Source: Perognathus longimembris pacificus
Taxonomy: Eukaryota; Chordata; Mammalia; Rodentia; Heteromyidae
Assembly (NCBI RefSeq): GCF_023159225.1
Contig: NC_063173.1
Coordinates: 11,074,852-11,138,851 of the forward strand
Length of the DNA stretch: 64,000 bases
Reading direction: 5' to 3'
Both the position numbers and the translations under genes were made by a program. Below are positions 11,642-21,400 of this stretch, in pieces (position 1 is the stretch's first letter; each line of letters starts with the position of its first letter). The notes under the pieces were generated by a model that was given only the letters and a program-made list of their open reading frames with translations, had not been told where the DNA came from and ran no database searches.

Positions 11642-11760
11642 AGCCAGGCATGTTGGTAGACACCTGTAATCCCAGCACTTATGAGACTGAAGCAAGGGGA
11701 TTTCAAACTCCAGGCCAACCTATGCTGTACAGTGAGACCCTGCTCAAAGACCCAAGGGAA
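11642..11760 (+). mobile_element. B1-like SINE monomer
   Basis: The sequence 'gccaggcatgttggtagacac' followed by 'ctgtaatcccagcactt' and '..gagaccctgctcaaaga' is the classic 7SL-derived B1 pattern. Confidence 0.65.
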
Positions 11761-11868
11761 CCTTTGCCTCCTGTTCAAGGCTCTAAGTTCATTCTACAGC
11801 ATGAGGGAGGGGGAAGGAGTGTCCCCAAAGAACTCTGCTGCACAGTTTATCCTGGAGACCTTGACTTG

Positions 11869-11869
11869 T

Positions 11870-11906
<37 letters not shown>

Positions 11907-11917
11907 CACACACACAC
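11869..11917. repeat. (CA)n microsatellite
   Basis: CA repeat with two interruptions (cacg, catg). Confidence 0.9.
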
Positions 11918-12112
11918 CTCTATAACCTTGTAACCAAGGTGAGCTGCTCTTTTTGCAGCTCAAAAGAATAGTATTAAGGAGCCTCAGGTCAAGGGAGCAG
12001 AACTAGATCTGGAGCCTGCTGACTGCCCCCCCTCCCCAGCCCTCCCCTCCCCAGCCCGCCTCTTGTCAAGGGCTCAGACTGTCAACTAGCTTCTCAGGAT
12101 TAGGTTACAGGG

Positions 12113-12248
12113 CAGCTGGTGTATAAGACCAGAGCCAAGCCAGAGGCACCAGAGACAACAGTGAATGGCGAGGAAGAGCCAGCAGATCCTCCGCTGGGAT
12201 GGAGGGCTAGGGAGCCCGTGTGCTGCGCTGCCCTGACTAGACTCACAG
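12113..12248 (+). promoter_or_regulatory. UCP3: Candidate UCP3 promoter and non-coding exon 1
   Basis: An E-box CAGCTG (12113-12118) sits 4 bp upstream of a TATA-like TATAAG (12122-12127). A start about 25-30 bp downstream would give a short exon ending at 12248 before a consensus donor (ACAG/GTAAGA). The exon contains a 23-codon upstream ORF (ATG 12165, TGA 12234-12236). UCP3 is known to have a non-coding first exon and a muscle promoter driven by MyoD-type E-boxes, which fits. The location is inferred: I cannot show that this exon splices to the coding exon at 18 kb. Confidence 0.4.
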
Positions 12249-12378
12249 GTAAGACCCCGTCCCCGCTCCAGCCTGCGTTTCCCTCTCACAGTGGCAGCCA
12301 GCAGCCCCCAGGGATTGTAACCACAGCATGGGGCAGCCCAGAGAGTCCGTCCAGCCCTCACCCTGTCAAGAGGAGGGA

Positions 12379-12592
12379 ACACGGGGGCTGGGAATGTGGC
12401 TTAGCGGTAGAGTGCTTGCCTAGCATGCATGAAGCCCTGGGTTCGATTCCTCAGCACCACATGAACAGAGAAAGCCAGAAGTGCCGCTGTGGCTCAAGTG
12501 GCACAGTGGTAGCCTTGAGCAAAAAAAGAAGCTCAGGGACAGTGCCCAGGCCTTGAGTTCAAGCCCCAGGACTGGCAAAAAAAAAAAAAAAG
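12379..12592 (+). mobile_element. ID-type dimeric SINE
   Basis: It is a full-length dimer, 'ggggctgggaatgtggctt' to 'aggactggc' plus a 15-base A-run. Confidence 0.8.
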
Positions 12593-13094
12593 AGGTAACA
12601 GCAGCCCCAAGATGGCCTTGAACCCCAGACCTGCATCACTCCTCCGGATATGCTCATGCCCTGCCAGTTCTTCTGGTGGGATTTTGAAAATCTCCACAGA
12701 TAGCAAGCAGCTTTTTCCTTTAGCCCCAAATCTACAGGATTCCTTCCCAGTACAAAGCCCTGAGGACCCAGTGGCCTTTTCCTGAGTGGGGGAGACAGGG
12801 GCATCTCTGTTCTGAAGCCTGGCCTGCTTTATGTTGGGTGTTTACGGAGCCCGCAGCCACTCTGCACCCAGTTGGCTTCCCCAGTGGGGCTGTAGGGGAG
12901 GCTTTTGCCAGGGAGGATGAGGTTGGGGTTGGGGGAGCAGTATGGAGTCGTGTCTCAGAATAGGTCTCCACCCCCTGCTTCTGAACTACCATGGGCAATT
13001 TCTTCCCAATGCAGTCTTCTGGGCCCCCCTGCAGACCTGAATCCGGAGCTCTGTGAGTGATCCTGAGCTCGCCCTGTAGTGACATAGGCACTCG

Positions 13095-13300
13095 TTCAGG
13101 AGTCAGCTAGACCTGGACCCCAGTTTCAGCTCCGGCCCTGCAGTGTCTGACTAGCTGAAGTCCTCAAGCCGCACGGCCCCCTGCTTATGAAGTGGGAATC
13201 AGAGCAGCAACTCCTATCTTGTAAAGGGATTGACTTAGTTGGTGTCTTTCTGAGCCTCAGCACAGTACCTGCTGGAGGAAGCATTCAGCAAACCCTAAGT
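13095..13300 (+). mobile_element. MIR remnant
   Basis: A diverged MIR is seen: 'aggagtcagctagacctgg', 'tgactagctgaagtcctcaag', 'tatgaagtgggaatcagag', 'cacagtacctgctggag'. Confidence 0.55.
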
Positions 13301-13476
13301 GATCCCTTAAGTACCCCCAAAAGGGCTCGCGGGAGATGGATTGCTCTTGACTTCCTCCTCTAGTCAATGACCCAGGTCTTCTGGCTGCCAGCTCTTTCAT
13401 CGACCACTGCAGGAGGCTGGAGTGGAGGGGGAAGAGGCCTGGAGTCCAGACCTCAGGGCACCCAGGTGTGGCTGAG

Positions 13477-13740
13477 TGTGTGTGTGTGTGTGTGCGCGCG
13501 TGCGCGTGCGCGTCTGTGTGTGTGCCTGCAGCGGCACTAGGGCTTTGAACTCAAGGTGTTGAGCTCCAACTTGGCTTTTTTACTGCTAACACATGGTACC
13601 ACTTGAGCCACACCTCCACTTCTGGCTTTTTGCTGATGAACTGGAGTCTCCTGGACTTTTCTGCTCAGGCTAGCTTCAAACTACAATCCTCAGATGTCAG
13701 CCTCTTAAGTAACTGTAGGGTGAGTCACCAGTGCCTAGCC
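13477..13740 (-). mobile_element. TG/CG microsatellite followed by reversed composite SINE
   Basis: A (TG)n/(CG)n run at 13477-13528 is the reversed CA-type tail of a composite SINE (13530-13740), recognised by 'gctcaggctagcttcaaac' and 'cctcttaagtaactg'. Confidence 0.65.
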
Positions 13741-14217
13741 CAGGTGTGGCTTTTGAGCGGAGTCTGTTTCCAGTGGGTGGCCCAGAGCCACCCCTATTCC
13801 AGGCTGCAACTTTATTCCTGTGGCTTCTCTTGACCAAGTTCAAGTTTTAACACTTTTTGCTGGCACTATTCCAACAACCCCCTCACTGGTCTCTGAGCCC
13901 CCCATCTCTCCTTCCCAGCCCCATCCTTGATGCTTGTCCAGCATGCTCTGAACCCAGGCATGACTCTCACTGTCGCCCTTCCCCACTAGCTTAACCTTGG
14001 CATTCAATGCCCTCTAACGAAGGTCTGTTGGGTCGTCTCTGACTCCTGTCCCGTATCATCATTTTAGAAAATGGAGTTCTTTGGTCCCTGGCCTCTCTGT
14101 GCCCTCCTTATATCAAGCGTCTGAGAAAAGCAGGGTAAGTAGATTGTTGCCCAACATAGGAGGGAAACCAGTATACATCATAAGTCACTCTCTACAAGAA
14201 GGTGTGGGGTCCAAGAG

Positions 14218-14502
14218 TGGCACCAGTGGCTCGTGTCTATAATGCTAGATACTCACGAGGCTGAGATCTGTGCAAAGCTGTGTGAAGCCGGCCGGGACTG
14301 GAAAGTCCATGAGACTCTCCCCTTCAATTAACCACCAAAAAGCTGCAAGTGGAACTGTGGCTCACGTTACTACCTGAGCCCTAGCCGTGAGCAAATAAAG
14401 CTCAAGGGTATCCCTCTGCCCCGAGTTCTAGGACCAGTATGAGAGAGAGACAGAGAGACAGAGACAGACAGACACAGAGAGAGAGAGAGAGAGAGAGAGA
14501 AA
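14218..14502 (+). mobile_element. Composite SINE with GA-rich tail
   Basis: A B1-like head ('gtgtctataatgctagatactcacgaggctgag') and an ID-like half are followed by a (GA)n/(CAGA)n tail at 14441-14502. Confidence 0.65.
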
Positions 14503-14779
14503 AGCTCTGCTTGACAGTTCAGCTCAGCTCTCTGGGGAAGGAGGGAAGAATCCCCAGGGAGACAGAGCAGCCTCCGTGTGACGAAAAGCCTAGGAAGTAC
14601 CCTCCGCAGGGCCCCAGCACAGACACTGCACCTCAGGTGTCCTGGGGCAGAGAACAGGCCTAGAGTTATACATCCCTGACTGAACCCCATCTGCTCACAG
14701 CGTGGCCTTAAATCATTGACTGAGTCTCACTTTGTACTTTAAAACTGGAGCATAAAACATCTCACATAGGTTTCTTTGG

Positions 14780-14968
14780 GTTGTTTGTTTTTTTAATAGT
14801 CCTGAGGCTTGAACTCAGGGCCTGAGCTTCTTTTTGCTCAAGGCTAGCACTCTAGCACTTGAGCCAGTGCCACTTCTGGCTTTTTCTGTGTATGTGGTGC
14901 TGAGGAATCAAACCCAGGACTTCAAGCATGCTAGGCAAGCTCTCTACCACTAAGCCACATTCCCAGCC
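14780..14968 (-). mobile_element. ID-type dimeric SINE, reverse
   Basis: The reversed dimer has landmarks 'agtcctgaggcttgaactc', 'gtatgtggtgctgaggaat' and 'ccacattcccagccc'. Confidence 0.75.
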
Positions 14969-15029
14969 CACCTACGGTTCTTTTATTAGCTTCTACATGA
15001 CTCCAGACAAAGGTTTTGTTTTTTATTTT

Positions 15030-15265
15030 TGTATGTGTATGTGCCAATACTGAGACAAATTCAGAGCCTGGGTACTGTCCCTAAGCTTCTTTGCCCAAGG
15101 CTACTAGCTCTACCACTTGGAGCCACAGCTCTACTCCAGCTTTGGGGTGGTTAACTGGAGATAAGAGTCTCATGGACTTTCCTGCCCAGGCTGGCTTCAC
15201 ACAATCCTTAGATCTCAGCCTTCTGAATAGCTAGGACTACAGGTACAAGCTAAGCACCCAGCTCA
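15030..15265 (-). mobile_element. Composite 7SL/tRNA SINE, reverse
   Basis: The reversed composite shows 'gagtctcatggactttcctg', 'cccaggctggcttcac' and 'gaatagctaggactacagg'. Confidence 0.65.
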
Positions 15266-15304
15266 GACAAAGGTTTTGTAAAAGGAAACATGCCTAAGGA
15301 GCAA

Positions 15305-15880
15305 ACAATACTAAAAAATACCCCAAGACTCCCTTATAGGGAATAATTAGCACAGGTTTAGGCAAGTCACAGCAGAGGATCACAAGAGCCCAATAGCTAT
15401 ACCCTTATGATCACATAAGATGATGCTAAGTGAAATGAACTCCATGTTAAGGAAACGATTGTTATATCACAGTTGTAACTACTTTCAATGTGCCATGTGT
15501 ATCTGTAGCTTCTATTATTGATGGTCTTCTTGTATCACCTTCCTGTGGTTGTACCTACACTATCTCTGTAATCTTATCTGAGTACATTGGAAACCGTGTA
15601 TACTGGTATTAGAACTAGGAAACTGAAAGGGAATACCAAAATCGAGAGACACAGGGTTAAGAAAAAAACAACTACAAAAGCAATACTTGCAAAACTGTTT
15701 GGTGTAAATGAACTGAACAACTCATGGGGGGAAGGGAAAGGGGGAGGGGGAATGAGGGACGAGGTAACAAACAGTACAAGAAATGTATCCAATGCCTAAT
15801 GTATGAAACTGTAACCACTCTGTAATTCAGTTTGATAATAAAAACTTAAAATAAAAATAATAATAATAAATAAATAAAAA
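15305..15880 (+). mobile_element. Probable L1 3' UTR fragment (5' truncated)
   Basis: It is a non-coding block ending in 'gtttgataataaaaactt' and a long A/TAA-rich tail (about 15835-15880). It contains a purine-rich tract ('ggggggaagggaaaggggg') near the end, as in many L1 3' UTRs. It is a different 3' end from the L1 at 58-61 kb. Family assignment is by pattern only. Confidence 0.5.
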
Positions 15881-17744
15881 CGCCCCAAGGGGCCCTCCAC
15901 CTCTGAGACTCAGTCTCAGATAATGAGGCCAAGGCTCAGCCACCCAGTTCTCCTCAGGGCTCCGAGGGAAGGCAAAGGGAAATCAGGGCTTGGTGCATGG
16001 AGTGCCAGCTGCTCCCACAATGCACTGCCGGCTTGGGCAGGGGGGCCAGAGAAGCTAGGCTGGGAAGGAGCCCAGGCCAGGCTGTCTCCCATGGGGCAAA
16101 AGGGAGTGAGGGAGGGGAGCAGGAGGAGGGTGTTTCCCCTAACCTGCTGTCAGCCAGGTCAGCTCTGGGGGCCCCTGGGCCTCCACTCCACCCGCCCAGA
16201 GAGCCTAACCTTTCCCCTTCTTGGCTTGACTCAGGGAGCAACTCAGAAAGGAAAGATGAGCTGAGGGAAGCTTCAGCCCAAAAAAGCTGATCCCGGGCTC
16301 CGCATTTGCATAGCGCTCTGAGCCTCCCGGAGTCCATGACCGTCATCTGCCCCGCGGAGCACTGGTGCTCAGCCAGCTTCCTCACTAGGTTGCAAATGCT
16401 GGACCCAGGAGCCATCCTAGGTGGGGTTGCATATCACTTCGTAACTGCAGAGGGCTGAGGGGCCTCAATAAAACTAGTCAAATTGCCACATTGACCAAGG
16501 CCCTGAATCGCCATAGTAAGCATGGTCTTTGGAACCAACCAGATTGGATTTCCATGACCTTGAGCCTGGCTCTTTCCACTGGAAACCTCTACTTTCTCAT
16601 TTGAAAACTGGCTTTCAGTGCTGCCCTACTCTTTCCAAGACTGTTTTGAGCCTTCCATGACAGAGTGAGCAGCAGTTTTGAACTAGGGGATGGCAACACC
16701 AGCAAGCTAGTGTCTCAGAAGCTCAGCAACCCCTCAGGACACTTGCAAGAATAAGATGATCAACGGGGTGTGAAGAGCTTGCCTGCTTCCCCCTGCTCCT
16801 GGCTTCCACTAAGCTCTGGCAAGTTTCGGCCTTTGCCTCTGCTGAGACAAGCTGCTCACCTCGCTAGCTGCTGAAACCCCTTCCACACTGAGCTCCTCCC
16901 ACCTCCTCCCACCTCACCAACAAAAGGATGGTCCCTGCCTCCCGAGTCCTTTCTCCACAGCTTCTGCCCTCTACATTGACCACAGTTTCCCAGCATGCCA
17001 AGCACAGAGCTGGCACGGGGAAGGTCTGCTCAGAAGGGTTCTCGGCACCTCAAGGGTATGATGTGAAGATGGAATTGGATGGGAAGGGAAGGGGTCTTCC
17101 ATTAATACCTCCATCTATTTTTTTCTACCAGTACAGCCCAGTAGACAGAGCAAATCCCTCCTGCCAAGGACCGTGCCCCTCAGTGGGAGAGTCCCAGCAG
17201 TGGAAGGGGGCAGGGAGGAACTCGTGCCATGGTAAGAGAGTATCAGGGAAGCTGGGGGAAGACGCTCAAAAGAGGCGACATTTTCAGACTGGTAATCTCT
17301 CTGTACATCACCTGTATAATAACAAATTACAATACAGAGGTGACATTTTCAGAGAAGCCTGAAAAAAAATGAGCAGACACTGTATGGGGACCTGGAAGAA
17401 CTGGGACCCGGGCTAAGGGCACAACCTGAGCAAAGGCCAGAGCAACCTGTGGTGGAGGCTCAGTGAGGAAGTGGGCGAGAAGGGAGGGGTGAACTAAGGG
17501 CCTAACGGGGCCTATGGAGGAAGCTGGGGACCATGGCAAAGATTTAGACTGTTCTGGATAAGATGAGGAGCTGGTGGACAATTTTAAACTAGAGGAGTGG
17601 CACAATCTGACTGCCCCATCTTCTGCTGCTCAAGCCTAGCATCCCGGAGCCAGTGCATGATTGAAAGCAGAGCTCGGTGCCCCTTAAAATGCCTTTGTAT
17701 GGCATTTTATGTAAATTTGCATTGTATGTAAATTTGCCTCAACT

Positions 17745-17955
17745 TAAAAAGCTTAATCAAGAGGTTGAGATCTGAGGATTGCTGTTTAAGCCAGCCTTGG
17801 CAGACAAATTTGAGACACTAATCTCTAATGAACTAGCAAAAACTATAAAAGAAATGTGATTCAAGTGATAGAACACAAGCTTTGAGTGAAAAAGCTAAGG
17901 AACAGTGCCCAGGCCCTGAGTTCAAGTCCCAGTTTGGCATACACACACAAGAAAG
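17745..17955 (+). mobile_element. Composite SINE remnant
   Basis: A diverged copy is recognised by 'gaggttgagatctgaggattg', 'gaacacaagctttgagtg' and 'caggccctgagttcaagtccc'. Confidence 0.55.
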
Positions 17956-18336
17956 GTAAGTTTAAGCATCTTTATAGGAAACAAATGACTTCCCCCAGTT
18001 TTATTGAGTCACAAGGCATGTTTCTCATAATTGTTTGGAAGAAGGATCTGGAGTGATGACACCCATCAGGAAGCAGGACTTCAGAGAAGCAACCAGACAC
18101 TAGGGAGAAGTGACCTGATTTTATAGGCCAAATTCAGGCAACCTAAGGAAGTTGATGCCTCCAGGCAGCTCACGGGCTAACTCCTTCCTGGGGCTACGGG
18201 GTAGGTGGCACAGTTTCCGAGGCCCCCTGGCCTGTCTCCTGAAGCTTCCTGTTTGCTCTGAAGTGCAGGGCTGCCAAGCAACCTCTCCTTGGACTTCACT
18301 GGGCCGTGGAGGGACCAGGCCCATCCTACTGGGACC

Positions 18337-18462
18337 ATGGTTGGGCTGAATCCCCCAGAAGTGCCTCCCACAACGCTTGTGAAGTGCCTGGGGGCAGGCA
18401 GTGCGGCCTGTATTGCTGATCTCCTCACCTTTCCCCTGGACACAGCCAAGGTCCGCCTGCAG
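18337..18462 (+). CDS. UCP3: UCP3 coding exon 1 (residues 1-42)
   Basis: It encodes the N-terminus, first transmembrane helix and first carrier signature PLDTAKVR, ending RLQ. It is 126 nt, the same length as the matching UCP2 exon, with phase-0 donor GTAGGT. Confidence 0.93.
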
Positions 18463-21400
18463 GTAGGTGCCCTTGGGCCCAGGGTCAAAGGAAGGGCTGA
18501 TTCCCCGACCACAGACCCAGCTCACCTGAAACACTCCCTTCCTCAGGAGAGCCCAGATGTCAATCCAATGCTTGGGGCCCTTCCTGCCTTCTCCCCCAAC
18601 CATATCCTCTCAAGAGAAGGCCTAACTGCCTTGACAGGATGCAGAGAGCCCCGTACTGCAAAAATCCTGCTTTGCATGGCTCAATTGGCAGAGTGCCAGC
18701 TAATGGGCAAAGGGCCAGGTACCAAGTTCGAGTCCTGGTCTGGCAACAAAAAAACAGTGAGAGAGTACAGTTTTGGTATATTTATGTGGCTATTGCTGCA
18801 TCGACATTCCTATTTAACATTCTGTAAAGTTAGTTAAGTAAAAGCATATTTATTAGAGATTTAAATTAAAACACATTGGAGAAAATAAAGGACTGAAAAA
18901 TTAAAAAAAATTTAATCCTGCTTTGCAAACCATAAAGGTGTGAAATAAAGATAAAGCAAGACTATTTTGCTCAAGGCTAGCACTCTACCCTTTGAGGCAC
19001 AGCTCCACTTAAGGCTTTTTGATGGATATAGCATCTCACAAACCAGGCGCTGGCGGCTCGCACCTGTAGTCCTAGCTACTCAGGAGGATGAGATCTGAGG
19101 ATGGCAGTTCAAAGCCAGCCCAGGAAGGAAAGTCTGTGAGACTCTTAACTTCCATTTCACAACCAGGAAAACTAGATGCGGTGCTGTGGCTCAAATGGAT
19201 AGAGTGCTAGCTTTGAAGGAAAGAGCTCAGGGACAGTGCTCAGGCCCTGAGTTCCAGCCCCAGAACCTACAAAGAAAAGAAAAGAAAGGGAGGGAGGGAG
19301 GGAGGGAGGGAAGGAAGGAAGGAAGGAAGGAAGGAAGGAATCTCACAGACTTTCTTTCCCACTGTGATCTCAGCCACCTGGGTGGCTAGGATAAAAAGGA
19401 GAAAGAGGGGCTGGGAATATAGCCTAGTGGCACGAGTGCTCGCCTCCTACACATGAAGCTCTCGGTTCGATTCCCCAGCACCACATATATGGAAAACGGC
19501 CAGAAGGGGCGCTGTGGCTCAGGTGGCAGAGTGCTAGCCTTGCGCGGGAAGAAGCCAGGATCAGTGCTCAGGCCCTGAGTCCAAGGCCCAGGACTGGCAA
19601 AAAAAAAGGAGAAAGAATGAGGTTCTCTGATTTTCCCTGCGGATCAAAGGCTACACTACTGTATATATATTTTAAATTATAAACCCAGCGCCGACCTCAG
19701 CTCTTCTCCCTGTGATGTGATGATGGTCACTTGTTGGAGGCCCAGGCAGGCAGGTCCAGTCCCCACCCCCACCCCCACCCCCAGCTCCTCAGGCCGCTGC
19801 GGTCCGGTTGCTCCCCCAGATCCAGGGGGAGAGCCCCGCGGCGGCGCAGGGCGTGCGGTACCGCGGCGTGCTGGGCACCGTGCTGACCATGGTGCGCACC
19901 GAGGGCCCGCGCAGCCTCTACAGCGGGCTGGTGGCCGGCCTGCAGCGCCAGATGAGCTTCGCCTCCATCCGCATCGGCCTCTACGACTCCGTCAAGCAGT
20001 TCTACACCCCGGACGGGGCGGCCCGTGAGTGCCAGGCCCGCGAGGAGGGGGGTGGCCCGGGCCCTGAGGGCATCTCCAGGCCCGAGGGGAGGGAGGGCTC
20101 AGATGGCGGCTCTCTCTGCTCTCCCCAGACTCCAGCATCACGGTTCGGGTCTTGGCGGGCTGCACCACTGGGGCCATGGCGGTCACCTGTGCCCAACCCA
20201 CCGACGTGGTGAAGGTCCGATTTCAGGCCAGCATCCGCCTGGGGCCCGGGAGCGACCGGAAATACAGCGGCACGATGGACGCCTACAGAACCATCGCCAG
20301 GGAGGAAGGGATCCGGGGCCTGTGGAAAGGTAGGCTCCTCGGGGGCTTCAGGTAGAACTTTCCCGACCTAGAACTGCAGCGGAAACCCAGCAAGCAGGAC
20401 ACCCATCCGGCCTGGGGCACCCAATCCTCCCATAAGATCATCCAAAGCCCCTCCCCTCCCCGGGAAACCTCTCCCCGGTCCATGCCAAGAGCCAGCTTCC
20501 CCCCTGGACGAATACTCCGCTACCCTGCGCCCTCACATCTGTGATCCCGGCTACTCAGGAGGCTGAGATCTGAGGATCGAGGTTCGAAGCCAGCCCAGGC
20601 AAGAACGTCCATGAGACTCTTATCTCCAACTAACCACCAAAAATCCAGAAGTAGAGCTGTGGCTCAAGTGGGTAGAGTGTTAGCTTTGAGTGCAAAAGCT
20701 CAGGGAGAGCATCCAGGCCCTGACTTCAAGCCTCAGGACCAACATACACATACACATACACTAAAAAAAAAAAAGTCCTGTTTCTGTCTGGTCTCAGGGA
20801 GGTACATTTGAATTTTGATAGCTATTGCAAATTATCTGCCAAAATGTAGTCACAAAATAAAAGTGGAGCTGGGTGCTGGTGGCTCACACTTGTAATCCTA
20901 GCTACTCAGGAGACTGAGATCTGAAGATCATGGTTCAAAGCCAGCCTGGGCAGGAAAGTCCATGAGACTCTTATCTTCCAGAAAACCGGAAGTAACATGG
21001 TGGCTCAAAGTGGTAGAGCACTAGCCTTGAGTGAAAAAGATTCAGGGACAGCGCCCAGGCCCTGAGTTCAAGCCCCATGACAAACCACAGAAAAGAAACA
21101 CAAGTGGACCACCATTTCCTGTGTCTGAGAGGACAGTGGGAACCTGAGAATTGTTTACCCCAGAAGGAAATAAGGAGCAGGGATGAGCCCCCAGATCACT
21201 GCTCTGGGGTCTAGGTCCTGTAGCCACTTCTGCTTCCTATTCATCAGCTCCTGTCATCTTCCTAACAGGGATTTTGCCCAACATCACAAGGAATGCCATT
21301 GTCAACTGTGCTGAGATGGTGACCTATGACATTATCAAAGAGAAGCTCCTGGAGTCTCACCTGCTCACCGGTGAGGCCCTGGGCTCCAGGGAAGGCAGCC

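Larger units (their letters stand above)
8218..12110. other. C2CD3-UCP3 intergenic region
   Basis: There is no gene I can support. 8220-9850 is mostly unique sequence with a MIR fragment. 9856-11917 holds a CA repeat, an L1 3' end and several SINEs. The last 150 bp lead into the candidate UCP3 promoter. Confidence 0.5.
12249..18336 (+). other. UCP3: Probable UCP3 intron 1 / 5' flank
   Basis: If 12113-12248 is exon 1, this is its intron. It contains SINEs, a MIR, an L1 3' end (15.3-15.9 kb) and unique stretches (12.6-13.1, 13.75-14.2, 15.9-17.7 and 17.95-18.3 kb). I see no supported gene in those unique stretches. The splice acceptor of the exon holding the ATG was not fixed. Confidence 0.35.

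Noticed and set aside
18121..18603. 160-codon frame antisense to the first UCP3 coding exon
   Set aside because: It spans the exon and both flanks with no domain, and is explained by codon shadow.
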